NCBI GenBank assembly: GCA_029571225.1
Contig: JAKPTF010000061.1
Location: 67,051 to 105,943 of the forward strand
Reading direction: 5' to 3'
DNA length: 38,893 nucleotides
Source: Candidatus Omnitrophota bacterium
GTDB lineage: Bacteria; Omnitrophota; Gorgyraeia; Gygaellales; Profunditerraquicolaceae
Below the pieces are notes generated by a model. The model was not told where the DNA came from and did no database searches. It saw nothing but the letters and a program-made list of their open reading frames with translations. Of the stretch, positions 16,645 to 24,552 are shown in pieces. A program made the position numbers and the translations under genes. Positions within the stretch are counted from its first letter, which is position 1; each line of letters opens with the position of its first letter.

Positions 16645-16673
16645 ATTATAACATCATCAAAACGCCGGAACAA
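16645..16673 (-). promoter_or_regulatory. Promoter of the DUF2284-sagB-yjbQ-alkD run
   Basis: TTGTTC (16673-16668), 17 nt, perfect TATAAT (16650-16645). It overlaps the start of the terminal region of the upstream pyruvate kinase gene (stop at 16657). Confidence 0.6.
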
Positions 16674-17700
16674 TCGGATTTTGAGCAGTTTTCGTTTTCA
16701 AATATGCTTCGGTGAATTTTATTATATTATTCATCATGGCAACGGTCTCGACAGGATATTGCCCCACCGCCGACTCTGCCGACAGCATGACAAAATCAGT
16801 CCCATCCATGATGGCGTTGGCCACATCCGTGACCTCTGCTCGCGTGGGCCTGAGGCTCTCGGTCATGCTCTCAAGCATCTGCGTGGCGGTAATGACAGGT
16901 TTCGCCGCCCGGTTGCATTTTCTGATGATGATCTTCTGGATCACGGGGATCTCGTAGACCGGCAGGGATACGCCCATATCACCGCGCGCGATCATGATGC
17001 CGTCTGACGCCTGAATGATCTCGTCAATATTCCTGATGCCTTCCCTGTTCTCTATCTTGGCGATGATCTTACACTTGGAATCCGGCTTGAGCAAACGTCT
17101 CACCTCGAGGATATCATGCTTCGTGCGCACAAACGACTGGGCGATATAATCCACCCCCTGCTCCTGGCACAAGGATATGTCCCGGACGTCTTTGCTGCTC
17201 ATGCTGCCGAATTCAAGCCGCGCATCAGGGATATTCACGCCCTTATGCGCCTTGAGCAAACCGCCCACGACCACTCTGGCCTTAAGCCGGTCCCTGCCCC
17301 GCGCTGCCACTTCCAGGACAATATTCCCGTCATCGATGAATATCTGGCATCCTGCCTTGATGCTGCGCAAGGGGCCTTGATAATCGAACGGTATGATTTC
17401 CTGAGATCCTTTGACATCCCGGCGGGTGAGCCATACGATACGGCGTTTTTTCAGCTCGACTGGCGCAGCGAGATCGCCGATGCGTATGCGATGGCCCTGA
17501 AGATCGCCCAGCAGCCTGATGCGCCTGCGGTATCTGGCGTTCAAAAGGCGGATCAGGCGTATTCGTTGAAGCAGTTCCTGCGCTGTGCCGTGGGAAAAAT
17601 TAAGCCGGGCCGCATCCATACCCGCGAGCATCATCTTTCTCAACACGCGCTCGCTCGACGATGCGGGGCCCAGGGTGCAGATTATCTTGGTTTTGACCAT
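16657..17700 (-). CDS. pyk: Short pyruvate kinase (copy 1), no C-terminal domain
   Basis: 347 residues; usual pyruvate kinases have about 470. The A and B domains are complete: [21 protein letters not shown] (catalytic Lys and metal Glu), [12 protein letters not shown] (metal Asp), ATQMLESM (catalytic Thr) and [12 protein letters not shown]. The allosteric C domain is absent and the tail ends in NPIVPAF. The usual DTKGPEIR or DTKGPKIR is DLQGHRIR (residues 66-73): a potassium-ligand Thr is Leu and the Glu/Lys that sets K+ dependence is Arg. I infer a K+-independent, unregulated enzyme. A second copy lies at 28383-29399. It appears to be translated from a leaderless mRNA. Confidence 0.88.
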   Translation of the reverse strand: MVKTKIICTLGPASSSERVLRKMMLAGMDAARLNFSHGTAQELLQRIRLIRLLNARYRRRIRLLGDLQGHRIRIGDLAAPVELKKRRIVWLTRRDVKGSQEIIPFDYQGPLRSIKAGCQIFIDDGNIVLEVAARGRDRLKARVVVGGLLKAHKGVNIPDARLEFGSMSSKDVRDISLCQEQGVDYIAQSFVRTKHDILEVRRLLKPDSKCKIIAKIENREGIRNIDEIIQASDGIMIARGDMGVSLPVYEIPVIQKIIIRKCNRAAKPVITATQMLESMTESLRPTRAEVTDVANAIMDGTDFVMLSAESAVGQYPVETVAMMNNIIKFTEAYLKTKTAQNPIVPAF

Positions 17701-17705
17701 ACCTG

Positions 17706-17734
17706 ATTATACGCCATGTTACTTGATCCGGCAA
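17706..17734 (-). promoter_or_regulatory. Promoter of pyk copy 1 (predicted leaderless)
   Basis: TTGCCG (17734-17729), 17 nt, perfect TATAAT (17711-17706), then only five bases (CAGGT) before the ATG at 17700. RNA should start at or beside the ATG. Confidence 0.75.
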
Positions 17735-17777
17735 GCATCCCTGCTCTATCAACTGAATGCGAGAGATGAAATGAATA

Positions 17778-18371
17778 TCAAAGGTAGCGCACAACCATAT
17801 CGAGGGGCTGTTTGCTCGGACCTGCGGGTTTCTGGCTAGGATAGCCGACCGGGATGACCGCCATGAACTCGCCGTCAGGCTCGCCGAGGAATTCAAGCAC
17901 ATCGTGCTTGATAAGCACAAGCACTCCGAGCCAGACCGTGGCAAGGCCGAGGGAAGTAGCTGCAAGCAGGAGGTTCTGGACCGCTGCGGCGGAGCTTTGT
18001 ATCTCCATGATCCTGAAAAAGTCATGGCCGGTTGACTTATCGACTTTGAATAATTCAGTTCCTCTGGTAATGAGTTCGCCGCTGTTGGCAACCGCGATAA
18101 CGACCGGGCTCGAAGCGATACTTCGCGATGCCATGCGCAAAAGCACGGAAGCGGGTTTTGGAAAATCGCCTGCCTTTGTGGATATAAGCTCGACCAACTC
18201 CGCCTTCTTCTCCCCCTTGAGCACGATAAACCGCCAGGACTGCTGATTGTGGGCTGAAGGCGCCTGGTTTGCCGCCTGAAGAATGGTCTTGAGATGTTCT
18301 TCGCTCACCGGCGTATCCTGGAACATCCTGACACTCCGGCGTTCTTTGATTGATCTAAGCGTTTCGTTCAT
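17778..18371 (-). CDS. Nitroreductase family FMN oxidoreductase
   Basis: 197 residues. RSIKERRSVRMFQDTPVSEE is the N-terminal FMN-phosphate binding block, QAPSAHNQQSWRFIVL the central one, and SAAAVQNLLLAATSLGLATV the substrate/FMN helix, followed by GEPDGEFMAVIPVGYPSQKP. Reduces nitro or quinone-type compounds with NAD(P)H; physiological substrate unknown. ATG 18371 lacks a clear ribosome site. The MFS terminator (18396-18432) lies just upstream, so it may have its own promoter, which I cannot identify. Confidence 0.88.
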   Translation of the reverse strand: MNETLRSIKERRSVRMFQDTPVSEEHLKTILQAANQAPSAHNQQSWRFIVLKGEKKAELVELISTKAGDFPKPASVLLRMASRSIASSPVVIAVANSGELITRGTELFKVDKSTGHDFFRIMEIQSSAAAVQNLLLAATSLGLATVWLGVLVLIKHDVLEFLGEPDGEFMAVIPVGYPSQKPAGPSKQPLDMVVRYL

Positions 18372-18395
18372 ATCGTTGCCGATCCCCGCCTGATA

Positions 18396-18432
18396 TAAAA
18401 AATCCCCGGCGGATCATCTCCGCCGGGGATCT
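18396..18432 (-). terminator. Terminator of the GPH transporter gene
   Basis: On the minus strand ATCCCCGGCGGA-GATGA-TCCGCCGGGGAT forms a perfect 12-bp stem with a 5-base loop, then six U. A near copy of this hairpin lies at 27850-27880. Confidence 0.88.
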
Positions 18433-18444
18433 GTGGTTATCGTA

Positions 18445-19977
18445 TTATTTTTCGTTCCCGCGACGTTCTTCCCTGCGCCGCTCTTCCTGGCGCCGCTCTT
18501 CAGCCCGCCGCTCGTCGTCTTTGCGTCTTTCTTCCCTGCGGCGCTCGATCTGCGCGCGCACGTCATACGCCTTGTTCTCCGAGATCTCGAATCTCCAGAT
18601 GACCAGTAACGCGAGCAACGATGTGATAATGGGGATGCCGATATCGTAGATCCTCATCCACAGCAAAGCTTCGGTCGACTGCCCGAGGCCAAGCTCCTGG
18701 CGGAAACCTGTCGAATTAAGGAGAACCCCTGAAACAAGCGACGCGAGCGCGACGCCCAGTTTGACCATCCACCAGTATACGGCGCTGAACATGCCTTCGC
18801 GCCGGGTGGATGTCTGTAGCTCATCCATATCGCATACATCCGCCACCATCGAGCTCATGAGCGTGAATAAAGACCCCAGGCCGAATGTGATGAACGGCGC
18901 GGCAATGAACAGCAGATACGGATGATCGGGATTATACCCGATCCACTTTAAAGCGTAGCCGAGGATCGACAGCGGGATCGTCACAAAGAACGTGTTGCGT
19001 TTGCCGATCTTGCGGGACAGCCATGCGGTAATGGAAATGACGCCCAGGGTGCAGATAGCGCTGAACGTCCCGTAGAAGCCAAGCAGCCGGCCGCCGTTTG
19101 AATACGCCTGATCGAGCACCGGCGCGTTCTTGAACACGTAGAAGAATACCACGTAGAGCGTGAACGCGGACGCGCACATGAATCCGCCGAAAATAAGCAA
19201 GGTCGCAACGCACAGCTTGACGAACGGCTTGCATTTGAGCGTGATCAGAGCGCCTTTGAAAAAGTTCCTGGTCACGTTCCAGGCGCCCTGCACGTCTGGC
19301 TTGGGCAGGGTGTGGAAGAATTCCTTGTTAAAAATACCAGGAAGGATCCCGCACGCGACAATAATTGCGCCGATGATAACCGCCAGGACCCGTCCGCCCA
19401 CCACGATGTCCGGGAACCACTTCTGGTTATGCATGATAGCCCAGCACCACGGAGCGATGAGCCAGGGCAATTGGCCTGCGATATTGCTCGCTGCCTGCAG
19501 CCGCGTCCGTTCATGGTAATCAGGCGTCATTTCATAACCGAGCGCGATCCAGGGGATCGAAAAACAGGTGAAACAGATGAAATATATGATCTGGAAGATA
19601 AGAAAATACCAGAAATAATAAAGCTCGGTATGCCCCTTAAAAAGCTGGAACATCAGGATGTAAGAAATACCGCCGGTAATGGCGCCGAAGATGATAAGCG
19701 GTTTGCGGCGGCCCCACCGGGTCCGCAGGTTATCGGAGAAATAGCCGGTGATGGGGTCCGAGATCGCGTCAACGAGCCTGGGAATAGCGCCGACCAACCC
19801 CACTAACGCAGGGTTGACGCCTAATCCGAGGTTCAGGACTATGACCATCTGGCCGATAAACGCGGATTGGGCGGTGTTGGCGAACCCGCCGAAGCTGTAC
19901 ATGATCTTGTGGAAAAGAGAAACGCGGTCTTTTTGCGCAGTGACGTGGTGGGTCGGATTCTCCTTGGCTTGCGGCAT
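18445..19977 (-). CDS. GPH-type MFS symporter with charged C-terminal repeat tail
   Basis: 510 residues, twelve predicted membrane segments. Family signs: YSFGGFANTAQSAFIGQMV at the start, DAISDPITGYFSDNLRTRWG RRKP (the GPH loop motif) and YEMTPDYHERTRLQA. GPH transporters take up sugars or related solutes with Na+ or H+. The last 35 residues are an unusual string of Arg/Glu units (RRREERRKDDERRAEERRQ), likely a helical cytoplasmic tail; such a tail is not typical of the family. ATG 19977 follows AAAGGAG. It has its own promoter and terminator, so it is probably a single-gene transcript. Confidence 0.85.
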   Translation of the reverse strand: MPQAKENPTHHVTAQKDRVSLFHKIMYSFGGFANTAQSAFIGQMVIVLNLGLGVNPALVGLVGAIPRLVDAISDPITGYFSDNLRTRWGRRKPLIIFGAITGGISYILMFQLFKGHTELYYFWYFLIFQIIYFICFTCFSIPWIALGYEMTPDYHERTRLQAASNIAGQLPWLIAPWCWAIMHNQKWFPDIVVGGRVLAVIIGAIIVACGILPGIFNKEFFHTLPKPDVQGAWNVTRNFFKGALITLKCKPFVKLCVATLLIFGGFMCASAFTLYVVFFYVFKNAPVLDQAYSNGGRLLGFYGTFSAICTLGVISITAWLSRKIGKRNTFFVTIPLSILGYALKWIGYNPDHPYLLFIAAPFITFGLGSLFTLMSSMVADVCDMDELQTSTRREGMFSAVYWWMVKLGVALASLVSGVLLNSTGFRQELGLGQSTEALLWMRIYDIGIPIITSLLALLVIWRFEISENKAYDVRAQIERRREERRKDDERRAEERRQEERRREERRGNEK

Positions 19978-20022
19978 CAACTGGCTCCTTTAATGAGGGG
20001 TGTAAGTGACGATATGGCAGGT

Positions 20023-20051
20023 ATTATAACAGAAAAGCAACCGTGGGACAA
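20023..20051 (-). promoter_or_regulatory. Promoter of the GPH transporter gene
   Basis: TTGTCC (20051-20046), 17 nt, perfect TATAAT (20028-20023), about 45 nt before the start. Confidence 0.65.
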
Positions 20052-20088
20052 GATTATTTATGATAAGCACTCCGCAGCCGAATCCCGT

Positions 20089-20442
20089 CTACTTCCTCCG
20101 CATCACCGCGCTCAACACCTGCACGAACAGAAAGACGCCGAGGAGCGTGACCATGCCGTAAACGACATTGGCCCAGCTAAGCACGTTCATGGCATGTTGA
20201 TGCGCAGGGCTGACCGATAGCGATGCCGAGACGGTCGCGATGGACCGGGCGATGAACCAGCCGGTGAGCCACACGCCGCCCAGGACGCCGCCGGCATTGA
20301 CGACCTGTCGCACGACCGCCTGCCTGCTGTGCCTGCTGCTTGTTCCGCGCACGAGCGCCACAGACTCATGCACCGGCATCATCAATGCGCTCAAAAGATA
20401 AAAACTTCCGCCTATTCCGCTTCCCGGCACGCCCGCAGTCAT
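20089..20442 (-). CDS. Small two/three-helix membrane protein, unknown
   Basis: 117 residues with hydrophobic stretches at about 10-25, 48-70 and 88-112, ending in RRK. The sequence does not match a family I know. It starts 3 nt after the glycosyltransferase stop codon, so it is in the same operon, which suggests an accessory role for that membrane enzyme. Codon use looks normal for the region. Confidence 0.6.
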   Translation of the reverse strand: MTAGVPGSGIGGSFYLLSALMMPVHESVALVRGTSSRHSRQAVVRQVVNAGGVLGGVWLTGWFIARSIATVSASLSVSPAHQHAMNVLSWANVVYGMVTLLGVFLFVQVLSAVMRRK

Positions 20443-20445
20443 AAG

Positions 20446-21483
20446 TTAATGCCCCTTTTCATATGTTGTGAATCTTTTTTTCAATATAAGCTCTGTCCAG
20501 AATGCTTCGAGCATGAATACGCTGTTAACGGTGCGCAATACGAAAAACGCCGGCAGGCTTCCGATGACGCGGCCGACATTTTTCTTGTGCCTGGCGGTCA
20601 AAAGGACCGGCACGAGCACTGCCGGGGCGTCGATGACATACCCGAGCAGGAAGAAAGGATTGCGAAATATGATAACCAACAGCGGCAGCAGGAACAGATA
20701 CGCCACTGACGCTATGGTCGCATCCCACAATGCCACAGCCACGAGCATGCGCAGGTAACCGATGTGCATGACATGGCGCCAGTGCAGCCGCACGTTCTGC
20801 ATGAAACCGTGAGACCAGCGCTTGAGCTGTTTGCTCATGAATTTGTAATTATGCGGCTCCACCGGGAAGCAGCACGCCTCGGGCACGAACCGCACGCGGT
20901 AACCCTGGCGGTAAAAGCTCCAGGTTATATCCATGTCCTCTGCAAGCGTGCGCGTGGACCAGCCGTTGTGCTTTTTGAGGATCTCCGCGCGGTATACAGA
21001 GAAACATCCTGAAGAGATCAGCGGCTTTTCGTAATAATCCTGTATTTCCTTATAAAAAGAGAATGCAAAAAGGTATTCGATATACCTGCCCCGCTCCCAC
21101 ATGGTCTTGACATGGCGGGGGATGACGTATCCGCAGGCAGCAGCGATCCCTTCTTCGCGGATGGCAGCGAGCAGTTTCTCAACCGCGTCAGGAGCGAGCG
21201 TCGTGTCAGCATCCACTGCCATGACGAATTCAGTTTCTACAAGCGTCAGGGCGTAGTTCTGGGCGCCTGCTTTTGAGCCGGTGTTCTTGGGGGGTTTTAC
21301 GACCGTAACTCCGAGGCGCTGAGCCCTTTGCGAAGTATCGTCCGTTGAGCAATCATCGATGACGATGATCTTCTCCGGCAGCACAGTCTGACGCTGGAGG
21401 CTCAAGATCGTCTCTTCGATGGTCTTGCCTTCGTTGTAGGCAGGGACGATGATCGTAAGTTTGCTGGCAGTAGTAGATTGCAT
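20446..21483 (-). CDS. Membrane-bound family 2 glycosyltransferase
   Basis: 345 residues. The GT-A domain begins at LTIIVPAYNEGKTIEETI. DDCSTDD and AVDADTTLAPDA (DxD) bind the sugar nucleotide and metal, LAEDMDITW gives the catalytic Asp (ED motif), and QLKRWSHGFMQN resembles the Q/RxxRW motif of processive synthases (NodC, hyaluronan and cellulose synthase). Three or four membrane helices follow. It probably makes an exopolysaccharide or transfers a sugar at the inner membrane. No ribosome site precedes the ATG at 21483; a terminator hairpin ends about 10 nt before it. Confidence 0.88.
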   Translation of the reverse strand: MQSTTASKLTIIVPAYNEGKTIEETILSLQRQTVLPEKIIVIDDCSTDDTSQRAQRLGVTVVKPPKNTGSKAGAQNYALTLVETEFVMAVDADTTLAPDAVEKLLAAIREEGIAAACGYVIPRHVKTMWERGRYIEYLFAFSFYKEIQDYYEKPLISSGCFSVYRAEILKKHNGWSTRTLAEDMDITWSFYRQGYRVRFVPEACCFPVEPHNYKFMSKQLKRWSHGFMQNVRLHWRHVMHIGYLRMLVAVALWDATIASVAYLFLLPLLVIIFRNPFFLLGYVIDAPAVLVPVLLTARHKKNVGRVIGSLPAFFVLRTVNSVFMLEAFWTELILKKRFTTYEKGH

Positions 21484-21494
21484 ATTTTACAGGT

Positions 21495-21531
21495 AAAAAG
21501 AAAACTCCGTATCTCTTCTAGCATACGGAGT
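21495..21531 (-). terminator. Terminator-like hairpin in the glycosyltransferase leader
   Basis: Stem ACTCCGTAT/ATACGGAGT (9 bp), 10-base loop, then UUUCUUUUU. It lies between a good promoter (21589-21616) and the start codon. A possible competing pairing is ATACG with the CGTAT of the 5' arm. Confidence 0.75.
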
Positions 21532-21588
21532 GGCATTGCGTATCCGATATGTGATTCAGAACAACCGTTTCTTAGGAGAATTTAGTTA

Positions 21589-21616
21589 AATATAGCACAT
21601 TTTTGCGATTTTTCAA
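21589..21616 (-). promoter_or_regulatory. Promoter of the glycosyltransferase operon
   Basis: TTGAAA (21616-21611), 16 nt, TATATT (21594-21589). Predicted leader of about 100 nt, containing the hairpin at 21495-21531. Confidence 0.7.
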
Positions 21617-21630
21617 GGGAAAAATGGCTC

Positions 21631-21876
21631 TTATGCTTCCGCGGCCCTGTGGAGCAATTCTGAAATAAACGACTGGTACTTGACGCCTATCTTCTGAGCC
21701 TTTTGCTTCAGAAGTGCTAGATCCAAGCTGTTGACGCGGATGTTCAGCACCGCATCCCGCTTTTTAAGCTCAATGGTTTTTTTGATCGCCGCAAACTCTT
21801 CCCTGCTCACCGGCACAAATTCTTTCATATGATCTTCTATCCACTGTTCCTCTTTTGTCAGCTTATATTTTCTCAC
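21631..21876 (-). CDS. Antitoxin, ribbon-helix-helix type
   Basis: 81 residues. An N-terminal KEEQWIEDHMKEFVPVSREE segment (toxin-binding type) precedes a C-terminal strand-helix-helix NIRVNSLDLALLKQKAQKIG and YQSFISELLHRAA, typical of CopG/BrnA-like antitoxins. Such proteins neutralise the toxin and repress the operon. The start is a GTG at 21876 after AAAAAAGGAG. It overlaps the end of the (shifted) toxin frame by 14 nt. Confidence 0.83.
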   Translation of the reverse strand: MRKYKLTKEEQWIEDHMKEFVPVSREEFAAIKKTIELKKRDAVLNIRVNSLDLALLKQKAQKIGVKYQSFISELLHRAAEA

Positions 21877-22179
21877 GCGAGGCTCCTTTTTTGAAAATTT
21901 TACGATATTTACGGCTTGGATAAAGAGTTCTCAGAAAAAGATTCCATTTTCAATGACGCACGGTGTAATCCATATATATTTCTTATATTCAAATACAAGC
22001 ATGTGTTGTCCCTGCCTTGCGGGATTATCTATCACATCAATCATGATGCCATCGATGATCAAATCTTCGAATGATACACCGCGTATGCGTTTTAGCCTAT
22101 CACTTTTAACTGGATTCCATGCTAAAGTATATACTATTGTATTACTTTTTTCAAGATTGTCAATATCTTCATTTTCCAT
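21863..22179 (-). pseudogene. BrnT-like toxin gene with a frame break in a T5 run
   Basis: From ATG 22179 (AAAGGAGG upstream) the frame gives 82 residues with RGVSFEDLIIDG and MLVFEYKKYIWITPCVIENG, a BrnT-like RNase-toxin pattern, and stops with a TGA at 21931-21933. A shift of -1 in the preceding five-T run (21935-21939) restores LRTLYPSRKYRKIFKKG, which fits the conserved C-terminus (FLKTI.PSRK). That frame then ends at 21863, overlapping the antitoxin start, the classic layout. So the gene is either a decayed toxin, a programmed -1 frameshift, or an assembly error in a homopolymer. Confidence 0.75.
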
Positions 22180-22260
22180 GGCCTGCCTCCTTTCATACCA
22201 ATAGACGCATGAAAGGATAAGATCTCACCGGCTTATTGCCGGATAGAGACAGGCTTTCGA

Positions 22261-22611
22261 TTATTCCTTGCGGTCTACGTCGAGATGCAGCTTGTGCAGG
22301 AGGCGGTGCAGAAGCGGGGTAAAAATAATGGCCAGGACGGTGAAAAATACGAGGGTGCTTAAAATGGAATAGATGCCGGTAAAAACCTTGCCTGCGGTGG
22401 TGTTGATGGCGCCGACAGTGCCGACCCCGGTCATTATCATAATGCTGTTCAAAGCAGAATCAAGCACTGAGTACTTTTCAACAGCATGGAATCCGATGGT
22501 GCCGATAGCGATCATGGCGATGAGCAGGAGGATTGAAACAGCGATGCTTCGCAGCATGCGCCTGTAGAACTTATGCAGCGGTAAAACAGGTTGTTTTATG
22601 TGCTCATACAT
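22261..22611 (-). CDS. Two-helix ion-channel-like membrane protein
   Basis: 116 residues from ATG 22611. A hydrophobic helix (about 20-42), then YSVLDSALNSIMIMTGVGTVG, then a second helix (about 78-104) with a basic C-terminus. This helix-pore loop-helix layout is that of Ion_trans_2 potassium-channel pores, but the filter TVGYG is replaced by MTGVGTVG, so potassium selectivity is doubtful. It lies 16 nt after the stop of the gene at 22628. Confidence 0.65.
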   Translation of the reverse strand: MYEHIKQPVLPLHKFYRRMLRSIAVSILLLIAMIAIGTIGFHAVEKYSVLDSALNSIMIMTGVGTVGAINTTAGKVFTGIYSILSTLVFFTVLAIIFTPLLHRLLHKLHLDVDRKE

Positions 22612-22627
22612 AGGCAACGTGTAATTC

Positions 22628-23176
22628 TTACCTGCCGTACAATGCCCGCAACTGTTCGACTGTCGGATGGCCTTCGTAATATTCGCCCTGCGGGCCGAGA
22701 TAGCCGGTCCTGTGCCTGGTCAGGGTAACGGCGGTGTAGCCGCCGCCTGAGTTCGGAATATTGACCACCACGGTTTCAGCGGATGGCGCAGGAACTACAG
22801 TCATTGGCGCAGGAGTAACTACGGTTACCGGCGCGGGTTCCGGCACTACCACATATCCTCTGCTGCACGGCCTGTAGTATATGCCGTCACAACGGTAATA
22901 CGGCACTTCCCGCACATATACGGTCTCGTGGCGCGGCGGCAGGGACGCTACAATCGCGCCTGCGGCAAGCGTTGCGCCGAACAAACCCCAGAACGCGCCG
23001 CTGTCATGCCATCTGCCCCAGCGATAATAATACTGCGGCTTTCCGCCGTGGCTCGGGCCATGTCCGGGACGGCTGTGATTGCTTTTTGCAAGCGCGTCAG
23101 CCGAAGACGCAGCCAGGAGAGCCGCAATCATGGCTGTTGTGATCAGACCTTTGTGCTGCAGGATGCGTTTCCACAT
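22628..23176 (-). CDS. Exported Gly/Tyr/Pro-rich protein (DUF6515-like)
   Basis: 182 residues from ATG 23176 (AAGGAGG upstream). A signal peptide ends near ADALAKS, followed by a Gly/His-rich region (HSRPGHGPSHGGKPQYYYRW), a short hydrophobic segment, PCSRGYVVVPEPAPVTVV, and a small C-terminal domain with GPQGEYYEGHPTVEQLRALY. The Tyr/Gly-rich pattern and the C-terminal block recall DUF6515-like envelope proteins. Function is unknown. Confidence 0.65.
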   Translation of the reverse strand: MWKRILQHKGLITTAMIAALLAASSADALAKSNHSRPGHGPSHGGKPQYYYRWGRWHDSGAFWGLFGATLAAGAIVASLPPRHETVYVREVPYYRCDGIYYRPCSRGYVVVPEPAPVTVVTPAPMTVVPAPSAETVVVNIPNSGGGYTAVTLTRHRTGYLGPQGEYYEGHPTVEQLRALYGR

Positions 23177-23242
23177 ACTCTTCCTCCTTTTTGGCGTTTC
23201 TACGATCTTAGACAACGCCCGGGAGGAAAAAGTTCCCTTTTA

Positions 23243-24028
23243 TCAGAAATTCAACGCGATCTTACAGCCGAATTCCGTGGAATGGTTGGCCGGCTCGTAT
23301 CCGTATCCGACGACATATCCTGACCAGGTAACAGGCGCTATATCAGAATCTTCGATGTCCCAATACCTGATAAAAGGTTCTATGACAAGATCCAGATCCT
23401 TTCCGTTCTTGCGGAACTTCACCGAACCTCTCACGCCATACCCCTCATCCTGGTCGTTTTCCAGGATCGCGGCGCCGAAATGGCTTCTCTGCAATCCGCG
23501 CCAGAACAGATCGTATTCGATTGTCGCTGCCAGAGACCAGTTATTCCCCAGGTCAGCGAAGGTCTCTATGCCGATGGGGCTGTAAAAATAATTCGACTCC
23601 CGTTCATACCCCCACGCGCCTGTCGAAGTGGTCCTGCCAGAGCTGTCATCGTATAAATAGCGGTATCCCAGGCCTGTGTAGGGCGTGATGACAAGCGAAT
23701 GAAACGCGCGCAGGTCGTATCCGCCCAATCCTCTCAGCTCGAAAATAACATCGTCCACGTTTTCCATGGTGCCTGAACCCGAGTAATCAACCTGCCCCCA
23801 GCTTATCCTGCCCTCGGATTTGAGCATGAACGGCTCTTCATGAAAAGCATAGGCGCCGGTCAGGCCGTACATCATGCCTTTCTGCTTCATAAACCCCGGT
23901 TCTTTGTATGTGATATGGGATATTTCAGTGCCTAATTCCCAATCCAGTTCTTCTGAATACGCCGGTGTCAGGCAAATGCACAACACCAGCGCTGCAGCAA
24001 GAAGACAATTTTTCACCCAGTCGCTCAT
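23243..24028 (-). CDS. Predicted outer-membrane beta-barrel protein
   Basis: 261 residues. A signal peptide (KNCLLAAALVLCICLTPAYS) is followed by alternating-hydrophobic, aromatic-rich strands (for example LVITPYTGLGYRYL) and a terminal Phe (GCKIALNF), the signal for outer-membrane insertion. About 10-12 strands seem likely. No ligand or enzyme motif seen. The ATG at 24028 has no ribosome site; a promoter ends 7 nt before it, so a leaderless mRNA is predicted. Confidence 0.75.
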   Translation of the reverse strand: MSDWVKNCLLAAALVLCICLTPAYSEELDWELGTEISHITYKEPGFMKQKGMMYGLTGAYAFHEEPFMLKSEGRISWGQVDYSGSGTMENVDDVIFELRGLGGYDLRAFHSLVITPYTGLGYRYLYDDSSGRTTSTGAWGYERESNYFYSPIGIETFADLGNNWSLAATIEYDLFWRGLQRSHFGAAILENDQDEGYGVRGSVKFRKNGKDLDLVIEPFIRYWDIEDSDIAPVTWSGYVVGYGYEPANHSTEFGCKIALNF

Positions 24029-24035
24029 GTGGTGT

Positions 24036-24064
24036 ATTATACCGCATCTTCATGCAGAGCACAA
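24036..24064 (-). promoter_or_regulatory. Promoter of the beta-barrel gene (predicted leaderless)
   Basis: TTGTGC (24064-24059), 17 nt, perfect TATAAT (24041-24036), seven bases, then ATG at 24028. The -35 box is weak. Confidence 0.65.
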
Positions 24065-24071
24065 AAGGATA

Positions 24072-24539
24072 TTAACCGCCGGTTTCTTCCTCAAGCCAAT
24101 ACTCAAGAGCATCAGGATCCCAGGTGAGGCGTTTCGTGGACCTGCATTCGAGCGCCGCAGGCGTGGCCGCATGGTCGCAACCCTCCAGCGTCATTGCGCG
24201 GATCCTCACCCACGCTTTTCCCGGCCACAGGGCGTCTTTTAATCTGAAGAAATTGTTGACTTCCCACTCGACCCAGCGGTCCTTGAATGTGTCATTGCCT
24301 ACGAGAACTACGAGTTTATAGCACTGCTCGAATTTCTTGAGAATTTCATCCCTGATGCCCTTAGACTGACAATCATTGAACGGACAGAGAACCGTCTGCT
24401 CAGCGTTGTCCGCAGAAGGCATCTTTATTCCGCGATCATGCGTATCGAGGATTTGCCTGGACATTTTCTTAAGGGCCGCATACGCGTCGTGATGTTTCTG
24501 GTCCGCTTTATCATAACTGACGTAAACGTTGATCGCCAT
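24072..24539 (-). CDS. MTH538/ThsB-like TIR domain protein (DUF1863)
   Basis: 155 residues, one domain. INVYVSYDKADQKHHDAY (first strand and A loop), KGIRDEILKKFEQCYKLVVLVG and KDRWVEWEVNNFF match the MTH538 TIR-like family (PF08937). The Glu in WVEWE (about residue 93) corresponds to the catalytic Glu of TIR NADases. In Thoeris, proteins of this family (ThsB) make a cyclic-ADP-ribose signal upon phage infection. No ThsA/SIR2-SLOG or other effector lies nearby, so it is an orphan. ATG 24539 follows AGGAGGAG, 13 nt after rnk. Confidence 0.8.
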   Translation of the reverse strand: MAINVYVSYDKADQKHHDAYAALKKMSRQILDTHDRGIKMPSADNAEQTVLCPFNDCQSKGIRDEILKKFEQCYKLVVLVGNDTFKDRWVEWEVNNFFRLKDALWPGKAWVRIRAMTLEGCDHAATPAALECRSTKRLTWDPDALEYWLEEETGG

Positions 24540-24552
24540 GGCTCCTCCTCTG

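Noticed and set aside
20089-20442. Non-coding status for the 117-residue membrane protein
   Set aside because: Tight coupling to the glycosyltransferase gene and clear membrane segments favour a real gene.
24072-24539. Complete Thoeris system
   Set aside because: Only the ThsB-like protein is present; no ThsA-like gene lies within the window.
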